Positions 6,693 through 13,574 of a stretch of DNA of 13,574 nt are shown here, piece after piece (positions within the stretch are counted from its first letter, which is position 1; the number at the start of each line of letters is the position of its first letter). The translations under genes were made by a program, and so were the position numbers. Origin of the DNA: CAZCAC01 sp964496575 (lineage in GTDB: Bacteria; Planctomycetota; UBA1135; GCA-002686595); contig CAZCAC010000185.1 in assembly GCA_964496575.1 (NCBI GenBank), positions 1 to 13,574 of the forward strand, read 5' to 3'. The notes beneath the pieces are model-generated. The model was not told the origin of the DNA. It did no database searches and saw only the letters and a program-made list of their open reading frames with translations.

Positions 6693-8513
6693 CGGCAACC
6701 AGAGGACCGAGTAGCCGTTGGTCGCGTTGAAATCGTTGACGCCGGAGCCACAAGGAGGCGCGTCGGTGGTTCGATACCAGCACTGGTAGTATCGGACGTC
6801 TCCGGCGGTGACGTTGCCCTTGTTGGAGATCGACAGCGTCGTGAACGACTCTCCGTCGCCGTCGGAGGAGCGGACCTGGATGCGAATCAGTCCCCCACCG
6901 GCGCACCGCAGGCCGTCACCCCAGACCGCGCCGGGGGACAGGTCGTTCTTCGCCTGGAAGTAGAGGCCACTGTTGCTCGGCTCCAGCCCGGTCGAGCGGA
7001 GGACCAGGGTGTCGGAGCTGATGCGGGCGCTTCCGAATCCGGTCAGCTGCGCGCCGGAGGCGAAGACACCGTTGGCGCACCCCGATCCGGGGACGGTACC
7101 GTCGTTGTCGTTGGCGCACGGACACGGGGTGCCCAGCCCGGGGTCACCGAAGCAGTAGAGCGCGCCGGGCGGGGGCGGCCCGCCGAGGATGAGGACGCTG
7201 CCGCAGCTGCCGCCGTTGTCGTCGTCGTGGGGCGCTCCACCGACGAAGTCGGGGACACCGTCTCCGTTGACGTCGCCGCCGCCGCACACCGCGAAGCCCA
7301 GCGCGTCCCCGGAGTCTTCGCCGCTGACGGTGTAGATGATCGCACCGGTCCTGCCGGAGAAAAGCCGCAGGCTCCCGCAATCGACACCGTTGTTGTCGTC
7401 CTGGTCGGCGCCGACGATCACGTCGTCGTGCCCGTCGCCGTCGAGGTCACCGACCCCGCCGACGGAGCGTCCGAACCAGTCTCCCGGCGAATCGCCGAGG
7501 AACGTGTAGAGCAAGGATCCGTCATCTCCGGAGAAGACCTTGGCGCTGCCAGAGGCGTCCCCGTTGTTGTCGTCGTAGCGGGCGCCGACGATGATGTCGT
7601 CGTGGCCGTCGTCGTCCACGTCGCCGGCACCACTCACAGACTCGCCGAACCAGTCGTGGGCGTCGTCCCCGTAGAAGGTGTGCTCGAGGATGCCGTTGGG
7701 TCCGCGGTAGACGCGAACACTCCCGGCGTGCTCGCCGTTGTGATCGGCCCAGTAGGCGCCGATCACGACGTCGGCGTTGCCGTCGTCGTTCACGTCTCCG
7801 GCGCCGCTGACGGAGATGCCGAAGTAGTCCTCCTCGGAAGTGCCGTTGCGGGTGAAGAGGGGATTCCCCGTGGCCCCGGAGTAGACGCGGGCGCTGCCGG
7901 AGTTGAGCAAACTGTTGTTGTCGTCCTCGGGCGCCCCGACGATCAGGTCGTCGCGTCCGTCTCCGTTGACGTCCCCGGCCCCGCTCACCGACCAGCCGAA
8001 TCGATCCCCCCAGGAGTCTCCTTCGAAGTGGTAGATGACGGAACCGTCGAAGCCGGAGAAGACCACGGCCGCACCGGCGTTCCAGCCGCTGCCATCGTTC
8101 TCCGGGGCTCCGACGATGAAGTCGTCATGGGCGTCGCCGTCGACGTCTCCCGCACCGGCGACCGACCAGCCGAAGAGATCCTCCTCCCAGTCGCCATGAA
8201 TGTCGTACAGCGTGCTGCCGTCGGCGCCCGAGATGACCCGCGCGGTCCCCGACATCTGTCCGTGGTCGTCGTCCCATGGGATGCCGACGATGACGTCCCC
8301 CCAGCCGTCGTTGTTCACGTCCCCGGCGTCGGCGACCGACCAGCCGAGGACGTCCCCACTCGCGTCCCCGTAGCGGGTGTAGAGCTCCGACTGGGACCAC
8401 GCGCCGCGCCCGAGGAGGAGGAGCAGGCTCGCGATCGCCAGGGCGTGCACAGCTGGCCGCCCGAGCGGGAGCGATAGAAGCAGCGGACGGAGAGTTCGAG
8501 GGTGGCAATTCAT
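6690..8513 (-). CDS. Secreted seven-bladed FG-GAP beta-propeller protein
   Basis: A 607-residue exported protein. A long signal peptide (about 1-40, ending GAWS before QSEL) is followed by seven consecutive units of about 58 residues (48-448). Each has the form FGxSVxGAGDVxxDGxDDxIVGA, with a calcium-binding-type DxDxDG loop at each turn: DVNNDG, DVDGDA, DVNGDG, DVNDDG, DVDDDG, DLDGDG, DVNGDG. Seven such repeats predict a closed integrin-alpha-like propeller, usually a binding scaffold. Residues 453-607 form a cysteine-bearing tail (GTPCPC, SGCANG, LRCAGG, QCWYRT) of the kind repeatedly found at the end of exported proteins in deep-branching Planctomycetota. The start ATG is fixed by AAAGGAG six bases upstream and by the signal peptide. 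Longer in-frame extensions upstream lack both. Ligand unknown; cell-surface or extracellular location inferred. Confidence 0.85.
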   Translation of the reverse strand: MNCHPRTLRPLLLSLPLGRPAVHALAIASLLLLLGRGAWSQSELYTRYGDASGDVLGWSVADAGDVNNDGWGDVIVGIPWDDDHGQMSGTARVISGADGSTLYDIHGDWEEDLFGWSVAGAGDVDGDAHDDFIVGAPENDGSGWNAGAAVVFSGFDGSVIYHFEGDSWGDRFGWSVSGAGDVNGDGRDDLIVGAPEDDNNSLLNSGSARVYSGATGNPLFTRNGTSEEDYFGISVSGAGDVNDDGNADVVIGAYWADHNGEHAGSVRVYRGPNGILEHTFYGDDAHDWFGESVSGAGDVDDDGHDDIIVGARYDDNNGDASGSAKVFSGDDGSLLYTFLGDSPGDWFGRSVGGVGDLDGDGHDDVIVGADQDDNNGVDCGSLRLFSGRTGAIIYTVSGEDSGDALGFAVCGGGDVNGDGVPDFVGGAPHDDDNGGSCGSVLILGGPPPPGALYCFGDPGLGTPCPCANDNDGTVPGSGCANGVFASGAQLTGFGSARISSDTLVLRSTGLEPSNSGLYFQAKNDLSPGAVWGDGLRCAGGGLIRIQVRSSDGDGESFTTLSISNKGNVTAGDVRYYQCWYRTTDAPPCGSGVNDFNATNGYSVLWLP

Positions 8514-8605
8514 GGCGATCTCCTTTCGTGTCCGATTGCATCGCCTCCGCGAACCCTCGATCTCCCATCGAGGGAGGAGAAACGAGTCGGTTGCGGTTCG
8601 CGGAG
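8514..8605 (-). promoter_or_regulatory. Structured 5' leader of the propeller gene
   Basis: Three helices can form in the minus-strand transcript just before the start codon. An outer stem pairs 8545-8555 with 8595-8605 (11 bases). An inner stem pairs 8554-8561 with 8567-8574 (8 bases, 5-base loop) and shares only two bases with the outer one. A third, 6-bp stem pairs 8514-8519 with 8540-8545 and places the AAAGGAG ribosome binding site in its 20-base loop, directly against the ATG. No known riboswitch class is recognised. The complementarity is seen directly; a regulatory role is inference. Confidence 0.4.
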
Positions 8606-9088
8606 AGCAGCACCCCGTTTTGGCGTACGAGGTGACCGAGTGAAGGCTAGGCAATGTCCGTCCAGACCACAACTCACCCTCGCCCTCCGGCAATGCGGAT
8701 CCGGCGATCGCCTCCCCGCGGGCCGGGGAGACCGTCTCGACGGTTCAGGAATTCGCTTTTCGAGTGCGCGCCACGGGAATCGACAAACCCCTCTCCCGAC
8801 CTTGGAGAGAGCCCCCCCAACTCGATTCGGGTGAACCGGGAGCGAGGCTCGGGCTGTCCCACATCCGGGACCACTTCTCTCCGACGCGAGGACCCAATCT
8901 CCTGCTCCACTCTTCCGCTTTCCCCCGTGCCCGGGGAATCGATCGCCGCGGGGTCTTCGTGTCCGGGATCGCGAGAGTGCCGGCGGCCATCCGCCGCACG
9001 GTATTGATCGAGACAGAGTCCGAGGTGAGACTCTGATCGTGACTTCTATCTCTCTCTCCCCGATCGCCGGTACCCCCGCGAATCGAAG
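8606..9088. other. Divergent intergenic region with hairpin cluster
   Basis: No credible gene is seen between the propeller leader and the phospholipase gene; the short open frames lack ribosome binding sites and family features. Structure visible: the palindrome GGCGATCGCC at 8703-8712; an adjoining hairpin CTCCCC/GGGGAG (8712-8717 and 8725-8730); immediately next ACCGT/ACGGT (8731-8735 and 8740-8744); CTCTCC/GGAGAG (8791-8796 and 8804-8809); and AGAGTC/GACTCT (9015-9020 and 9029-9034). The region must hold promoters for two divergent genes, but no strong -35/-10 pair stands out. A structured non-coding RNA or a remnant element is possible. Confidence 0.4.
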
Positions 9089-9967
9089 ATGATGCTATTC
9101 GCGGTCCTCGCCGTGCTGGTCCTGGCGGTCGTCACGCCCTGGGGCCCCGGCCACCACCTGGAGGTCGCGGAGCGTCTCTTCCGCCGGCGCCGGGAGACCC
9201 TGCCCAACGACGTCGCGCTCCTCATCAGGGAGGAGAAGAACGCCTTCTACTACGGCTCGATCGCGGCGGACATCATCAACTTCAAGGCCTGGGGAGGCGA
9301 GTACAACCACTGCCACCGCTGGGGGGTGATCGACAAGATGCGAGCGCTGGCCGAGGCGCCCAGCCACGAGGCCTTCATCCTCGGCTACCTCTCGCACCTC
9401 GCGGCCGACACGATCGCCCACAACCACTTCGTCCCCTACCACCTCTGCCGCTTCGCCAGGACTCGAGGACTGGGGCACCTCTACTGGGAGATGAGCGCGG
9501 ACCGCTTCATCGCCGAGAGCCGCTGGAAGATCGTCAACAGGCTGAAGAGCCTGCCGAACCTCGCCGAGCTCGACGACCTGGTCAACCGGGTGGTGCCCAA
9601 GAAGGCGCTCTCGATGGGCACCAACAAGCTGATCTTCAACCACGTGCTCCTGATCAGCAAGCGCGACTCGTGGCGTCGCGGGATGGCTCGCCTGCAACCT
9701 CGAGAGCGGGTCCGGCTGCGCAAGGGTTTCGTGACCATGTTCCAGGTCGCCTCGGCGGACCGGGCGCGCCTGGCCCTGCACCCCAAGGGCTTCCGCACGA
9801 TCCAGGCCATCGATCCCAACGGGAAGAAGGCGCAGAAGCGGGCCCTGACGATGCGCAGGCGAATCGTGCACCGCTGGGCCCCGGGCAAGATGCGCCGGGA
9901 GGAGTCGAGGAAGCTGGCCGCTCCGTTCCTGGAGGGGATGGAGTCCCCTCCGCCGAACGGGAGTTGA
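9089..9967 (+). CDS. Zinc-dependent phospholipase C-like exported protein
   Basis: A 292-residue protein of the zinc-dependent phospholipase C/S1-P1-like fold. A hydrophobic export segment (2-16) is followed by WGPGHH, the usual mature N-terminus motif. Candidate metal ligands follow the family spacing: H22/H23, D61 in YYGSIAADIINF, H74/H76 in YNHCHRW, H103 and D107 in LSHLAAD, H113, and H130 with E134 in GHLYWEMSAD. The H103-D107-H113 and H130-E134 intervals equal those of Bacillus cereus PLC (H118-D122-H128, H142-E146), so a trinuclear zinc site is likely intact. The enzyme would hydrolyse phosphate esters, probably phospholipid headgroups, outside the cytoplasm; the actual substrate is unknown. 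The C-terminus (from about 245) is strongly basic. Two tandem ATGs (9089, 9092) are possible starts and no clear Shine-Dalgarno is seen. It is the only plus-strand gene and converges on the next gene with a 12-base gap. Confidence 0.85.
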   Translation: MMLFAVLAVLVLAVVTPWGPGHHLEVAERLFRRRRETLPNDVALLIREEKNAFYYGSIAADIINFKAWGGEYNHCHRWGVIDKMRALAEAPSHEAFILGYLSHLAADTIAHNHFVPYHLCRFARTRGLGHLYWEMSADRFIAESRWKIVNRLKSLPNLAELDDLVNRVVPKKALSMGTNKLIFNHVLLISKRDSWRRGMARLQPRERVRLRKGFVTMFQVASADRARLALHPKGFRTIQAIDPNGKKAQKRALTMRRRIVHRWAPGKMRREESRKLAAPFLEGMESPPPNGS

Positions 9968-9979
9968 GGAGTCGCTCGC

Positions 9980-12900
9980 TCACTTCACTCGCAGAACGAC
10001 CTTGCGCGTGTCCCGGCTCCCGGAGAGGTTGACTCGCTTGTAGCTCTCACGACCGTCGTCGAGGATCGCCGTCACCCGGTACTTGCCCGGGGGAAGCGGG
10101 CCGACCTTCTGGGCGTCGCTGGCGAAGCCGTCGCTGAAGGCCTCCATGATCGACGGAAGGGAGATCATGCCGCTCATCTCTCGACCGTCGGGATCGAGAA
10201 CGCTGACCCGCGCCCGCACGTCCGCCCCGGTCTTGTCGACGACGTGAATCTCCAGGGTGGTCCCCGCCTCCAGGATCACCCGAGCCTCGCCGCGACCCCC
10301 TTCGGGGACCTGGATGGGCTCGCTCACCGAGGAGACCTCGTCCCCCAGGGCGGCGGTGAAGGTGTAGTCCCCCGGGGCCAGCCCCGGGTAGGTGAACGTG
10401 CCCGACGAATCGGTGGTGGCCATCGAGAAGCGCTCCAGCAGATGCCCCGCTTCGTCCCGGACGAAGACGGCCGCCCCCGCGACGGGCGAGCCCTCGAGCG
10501 AGAAGACGTGCCCGATCAGCTCTCCCGGCTCGTCGAGCCGGAAGTCGACGCCGTCGAGCCACTCCCCCTCGGAGACCCGCAGCCCGGAACGGACCACGCG
10601 TCCCATCGTGGACCCGTCGCCCAGCATCCCCCCGAGCAGAGCCCCACCCGCGCTGACCGTGTAGGTTCCCGGGCGGAGGTAGGTGATCTCGTAGTTCCCC
10701 TGTGCGTCGGTCGTGAGGTCCGCGTAGTTGCCGCCGAGGAAGGAGCCGAGGGGCATGCCCCCGTCGACGCCGAGGGTGACCCGGCAGCCGACCGCGGGTT
10801 CCCCGTCCGGTCCGAGGATCCTCCCCGAGATCCGTCCGTGCGGCAGCTCCAGGGTCAGCTCGTGACGCTCCCCCTCGGCGGGGATCTTCTCGCGAAACTC
10901 GACGCTGTTCTGCATGCCGGGAGAGAAGACGTCCTGCACGGTGACGAGGTAGGACCCGCGCTTCTCCAGCTCCATCGTGAAGCTCCCATCCTGGTCGGTG
11001 TTGGTGATCTTCATGTCGCCCATGCCACCGCCCTCCTCGGGAACGAGGCTGACCATGACGCCCGATACCGGCTCCCCCGAGTGCACCACGCGCCCCTCGA
11101 GCGTCACCGGATCCTCCGGGGGCTTGCCGAGCACTACGTGCGTCTCTTCCCCGTCGACGATGTCGACCAGCTCCATCTTCAGGTCGCCGAGGAGCTCGTT
11201 CAGTCCCCCATCGCCGAGGTCGACCTCGCCGGTCATGAAGTTCGCCATCGCGATCACCTGGTAGCCGCCCGGCTCGAGGTGCTCGACGCGGAACTCCCCG
11301 TTGGAGTCGGAGGGCAGGAAGCGCTGCCTGAGGGGGTTCTCGTTGGCGCGCACGATGATCATGCGGCCGACCGCGGGCTCACCGTCGTCGTCGAGCACCT
11401 CGCCGGTCAGGAGCCCGCCGACGCGCAGCTGCAGCACGACGTTCGGGGTGACCTCACCGGAGACGAGCTCGACGGGAGCCGCCGCACTCGCCGCGAAGCC
11501 CTTCTTGGTGGCCACGATGGCGTGGGCTCCGGGGTCGAGCCCGGTCAGGAAGAACTGCCCCTTCGGATCGCTGGCCACCGACTCCTTCTCCTGGCCCTGG
11601 GCGGCGATCCCCTCGGCCAGGGTGATCTCGCGCGAGACCGAGGCACCCCCGATCGGGTTTCCGAAGGTGTCGAGCACGGTTCCGCTCACTCCCGCCGCGG
11701 GCTCGAGGACGAAGAGCAGTTCCGCGTCGGGCGCGGCGCTCGGGATCTCGACGCCGCTCATGGTGCTGGAGGCGAACGCTGGTGCGGTGACCTCGAATTC
11801 CCAGCTCCCCGACCGCAGGAGCCCGTCGAGGACGAACGTCCCGTCCTCTGCCTCGTCGATGCTGCGCTGCAGCTCCTCGGCGCCCAACCCGAGGATGCCG
11901 CCGCTGCCCTCCAGCGTCGCCGCGACGTGGAAGCGACGGACTGGCTCGCCTTCGAGGTCGGTGACCCGGCCGCGCACCGTCTCGAGCCGTTCCAGCTCGA
12001 GGACCAGCTCGCTGGTCCCGCCGGCGACTCCCTTTTCGGTGGCGGACCACGTTCCGGCGCGCCCGCCCTCCTCTTCCTCGAGGCGGGCGGTGACCTGGAA
12101 GGGGCCCTTTCCGAGACCGGAGACGAGGAAGGTGCCGTCGGCCTCGGTCTCGGTGCTGCCGCCGGCGCCCGAACCGAAACCTCCGCCGGGCATGCCGGCG
12201 GCGAGCATCGACAGGTCCGCCGAGACCTCCAGCTCGGCGCCGGCCGCGGGGGCCCCGCCGGGGAAGCGCACCGTGCCGCTGAGGCGCTCACCGGCCTCGA
12301 GCACGAGCTCCAGGCCGGTGATCTCCTGACCATCGACGAGCTCCCCGTCGAGCGGCAAGCGCGCCGAGAGGAAGCCCCGGCGCTCGGCGTTCACCACGAC
12401 CTTGCCCAGGTAGACGTTCTCCAGGACGAACTCACCTCGGGCATCGGTACGGGTCTCCCGCAGGTTTCCCATCGCCGCCCAGATCGGCCCCGGCGGCCGC
12501 GCGCCGACCTCGACCTCCGACACGCCGGAGCCCGCTTCGTCGACGACGCGGCCGGCGAGGCGAGCTCCCGCTCGCATCAGGACGTCGAGGCGGAGGTGCT
12601 CGCCGGGCCGGGGCTGGAGACCCGCTTGCAGGTGAGTGGCCAGCGTATCGTGCTGGATGAGCAGCCGGTGAGCGAGCTGGGGATTGACCGAGCGGAACTC
12701 GAAGGTGTGATCCTCGCCGATGGAGGTCCGCGCTTCGAACTCGAAGCGCTCGATCCGGGAGGGTTCCAGGGGACCGCCGATGTCGGGACCGAGCGTCGCC
12801 TTCTTGCCCCTCAGCTCCGGCGAGGCCGCGGTCGCCGAGACGGTGCCGGTGATCCACGCGCCGAGAGTGCCGGAGAGGACCACCAGACGATTCTCCGCGG

Positions 12901-13456
12901 GGAGGACGCACTCGGTCGAGAGGCTGGAGTAGAGGTAGCGTCCAGAGAGAGCGAGGTGTGCCTTCTCGAGTGAGGCGGGAACGGCGATCCGGAAGCGACC
13001 GTCGCTCTCCACCGGCGCGAACGCCAGGAGACCCTGCCGCCTCACCTCGGAATCCCACGCAGGATCCGCGAGCGCATCGACCCCGTAGAGCCGGCCAGGT
13101 CCGGAGCGGCGATCGACACACAGCACGAAGAGCTTCTCATCGGCGGGGGTGTCGGGGGGGAGCTCGACTCGACCGCGGATCAGCTGCGTCTCCAACTCCT
13201 CGAGTCCGAGACCGGCCGACTCCGACTCGCCGGGCACCTCGGCACGCTCGGTGACCTCGTCGGGTCGGGCCTCTTCCCCCGGGTCCGCCCCGGCGAGCGC
13301 CGAGGTCGACGGATCGTCCGGACTCTCGACGGGGGTGATCTCGTCGGGGGTCGAGTCGTCCTCGCTGCCCGAGAAGTGAAACAGGAGCCACCCGACGGCG
13401 GCGAGCGCGACGACGCCCAGGGCGATCAGCAAGGGGGTGGACTGGCGAGAGCTCAT
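9980..13456 (-). CDS. Membrane-anchored multi-domain CarboxypepD_reg-like protein
   Basis: A 1158-residue protein with a short cytoplasmic start, one membrane helix (about 8-28) and an acidic Asp/Glu/Pro/Ser-rich linker (31-90). About ten beta-sandwich domains of the carboxypeptidase-regulatory-like type follow. Clear units begin near 299 (AGRVVDEAGSGVSEV), 392, 494 (VRGRVTDLEGEPV), 590 (SGTVLDTFGNPIGGA), 683 (TGEVLDDDGEPAVG), 786, 876 (SGRILGPDGEPAVG), 980 (IGHVFSLEGSPVAGA) and 1067. Each carries the repeat-end pattern DxxGxFxxxxLxPGxYxVxA. Two more divergent sandwiches lie at 93-200 and 200-298. No catalytic domain is present, so a structural, adhesive or binding role in the envelope is the best guess. 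The start ATG has GAGGAG six bases upstream and fits the anchor. The leader contains an 11-G run. The C-terminus ends in a short basic strand. Confidence 0.85.
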   Translation of the reverse strand: MSSRQSTPLLIALGVVALAAVGWLLFHFSGSEDDSTPDEITPVESPDDPSTSALAGADPGEEARPDEVTERAEVPGESESAGLGLEELETQLIRGRVELPPDTPADEKLFVLCVDRRSGPGRLYGVDALADPAWDSEVRRQGLLAFAPVESDGRFRIAVPASLEKAHLALSGRYLYSSLSTECVLPAENRLVVLSGTLGAWITGTVSATAASPELRGKKATLGPDIGGPLEPSRIERFEFEARTSIGEDHTFEFRSVNPQLAHRLLIQHDTLATHLQAGLQPRPGEHLRLDVLMRAGARLAGRVVDEAGSGVSEVEVGARPPGPIWAAMGNLRETRTDARGEFVLENVYLGKVVVNAERRGFLSARLPLDGELVDGQEITGLELVLEAGERLSGTVRFPGGAPAAGAELEVSADLSMLAAGMPGGGFGSGAGGSTETEADGTFLVSGLGKGPFQVTARLEEEEGGRAGTWSATEKGVAGGTSELVLELERLETVRGRVTDLEGEPVRRFHVAATLEGSGGILGLGAEELQRSIDEAEDGTFVLDGLLRSGSWEFEVTAPAFASSTMSGVEIPSAAPDAELLFVLEPAAGVSGTVLDTFGNPIGGASVSREITLAEGIAAQGQEKESVASDPKGQFFLTGLDPGAHAIVATKKGFAASAAAPVELVSGEVTPNVVLQLRVGGLLTGEVLDDDGEPAVGRMIIVRANENPLRQRFLPSDSNGEFRVEHLEPGGYQVIAMANFMTGEVDLGDGGLNELLGDLKMELVDIVDGEETHVVLGKPPEDPVTLEGRVVHSGEPVSGVMVSLVPEEGGGMGDMKITNTDQDGSFTMELEKRGSYLVTVQDVFSPGMQNSVEFREKIPAEGERHELTLELPHGRISGRILGPDGEPAVGCRVTLGVDGGMPLGSFLGGNYADLTTDAQGNYEITYLRPGTYTVSAGGALLGGMLGDGSTMGRVVRSGLRVSEGEWLDGVDFRLDEPGELIGHVFSLEGSPVAGAAVFVRDEAGHLLERFSMATTDSSGTFTYPGLAPGDYTFTAALGDEVSSVSEPIQVPEGGRGEARVILEAGTTLEIHVVDKTGADVRARVSVLDPDGREMSGMISLPSIMEAFSDGFASDAQKVGPLPPGKYRVTAILDDGRESYKRVNLSGSRDTRKVVLRVK

Positions 13457-13574
13457 CGGGGTCTCCTCGACCGGGGGGGGGGGAAGTCTCAGGGCTGAAC
13501 CGGAGCGTAAACCGGCATTCGCCGAGCATACCGCAGGAAGTGTGGGGAGCGGGCCGTACGGGGAATGCCGGTGT
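13457..13574 (-). promoter_or_regulatory. Upstream region with poly-G tract and 10-bp inverted repeat
   Basis: Upstream of the multi-domain gene, a run of 11 G on the plus strand (C on the transcript strand) lies at 13473-13483, 16 bases from the start codon and just before the GAGGAG ribosome binding site. Further upstream, ACCGGCATTC at 13511-13520 is matched by its exact complement at 13563-13572. The promoter must be here or beyond the window edge; no convincing -35/-10 pair was identified. Confidence 0.35.

Noticed and set aside
6672..8477. Plus-strand open frame of 601 codons opposite the propeller gene, with a repetitive Val/Asp-rich product
   Set aside because: Its repeats are the reverse complement of the FG-GAP Asp/Gly codons; the minus-strand gene has a signal peptide, a strong ribosome binding site and a known fold.
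8644..8672. Possible minus-strand promoter for the propeller gene (TTGTGG, 17-base spacer, TAGCCT)
   Set aside because: Only three of six bases match each consensus box, too weak to call in GC-rich DNA.
9004..9034. Possible plus-strand -35 (TTGATC) before the phospholipase gene
   Set aside because: No acceptable -10 box at the right distance; the sequence there is part of an AGAGTC/GACTCT dyad.
9968..9979. Bidirectional terminator between the convergent genes
   Set aside because: The gap is only 12 bases and contains no stem-loop or U-tract.
10244..12973. Plus-strand open frame of 909 codons opposite the multi-domain gene
   Set aside because: Shadow frame forced by GC-rich codons; no domain pattern, whereas the minus strand shows regular beta-sandwich repeats.

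Overview
The window is GC-rich and bacterial, and reads best as a chromosome fragment of a deep-branching or uncultured member of the Planctomycetota, or a related marine/soil PVC-type lineage. The clues are a secreted FG-GAP beta-propeller ending in the PCPC/cysteine-rich tail common in those genomes, a membrane-anchored protein built almost wholly of carboxypeptidase-regulatory-like domains, and tandem bacterial PH-domain proteins. This lineage call is inference from protein style; no rRNA or tRNA gene is present.

Layout, left to right. Positions 1-60 carry two direct copies of an 18-base motif that look like the end of an insertion sequence lying mostly outside the window. From 256 to 6529 five genes run on the minus strand, in transcription order: a DUF2784 membrane protein, a large lipoprotein with a GH113-like catalytic barrel, two small membrane PH-domain (YdbS/YdbT-type) proteins, and the branch-migration helicase RecG. 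The last three overlap each other by 1 to 4 bases and are clearly translationally coupled. Just upstream of this block, at 6588-6692, is a long inverted repeat with a tandem 18-base duplication. It touches the stop codon of the next minus-strand gene, a secreted seven-bladed FG-GAP propeller (6690-8513).

A 575-base divergent intergenic region (8514-9088) follows. It has several hairpins, including a structured leader that places the ribosome binding site of the propeller gene in a loop. The only plus-strand gene (9089-9967) encodes a zinc-dependent phospholipase C-like enzyme. It converges, with a 12-base gap, on a 1158-residue membrane-anchored multi-domain protein on the minus strand (9980-13456), whose leader has a run of 11 G.

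Apart from RecG, the recognisable gene products belong to the cell envelope: lipoprotein, PH-domain membrane proteins, secreted propeller, phospholipase and a periplasmic/surface stalk-like protein. No CRISPR, prophage, secretion cluster or complete mobile element is visible. The most unusual signals are the inverted repeat at 6588-6692, the structured leader at 8514-8605, the RecG/PH-domain coupling and the architecture of the lipoprotein.
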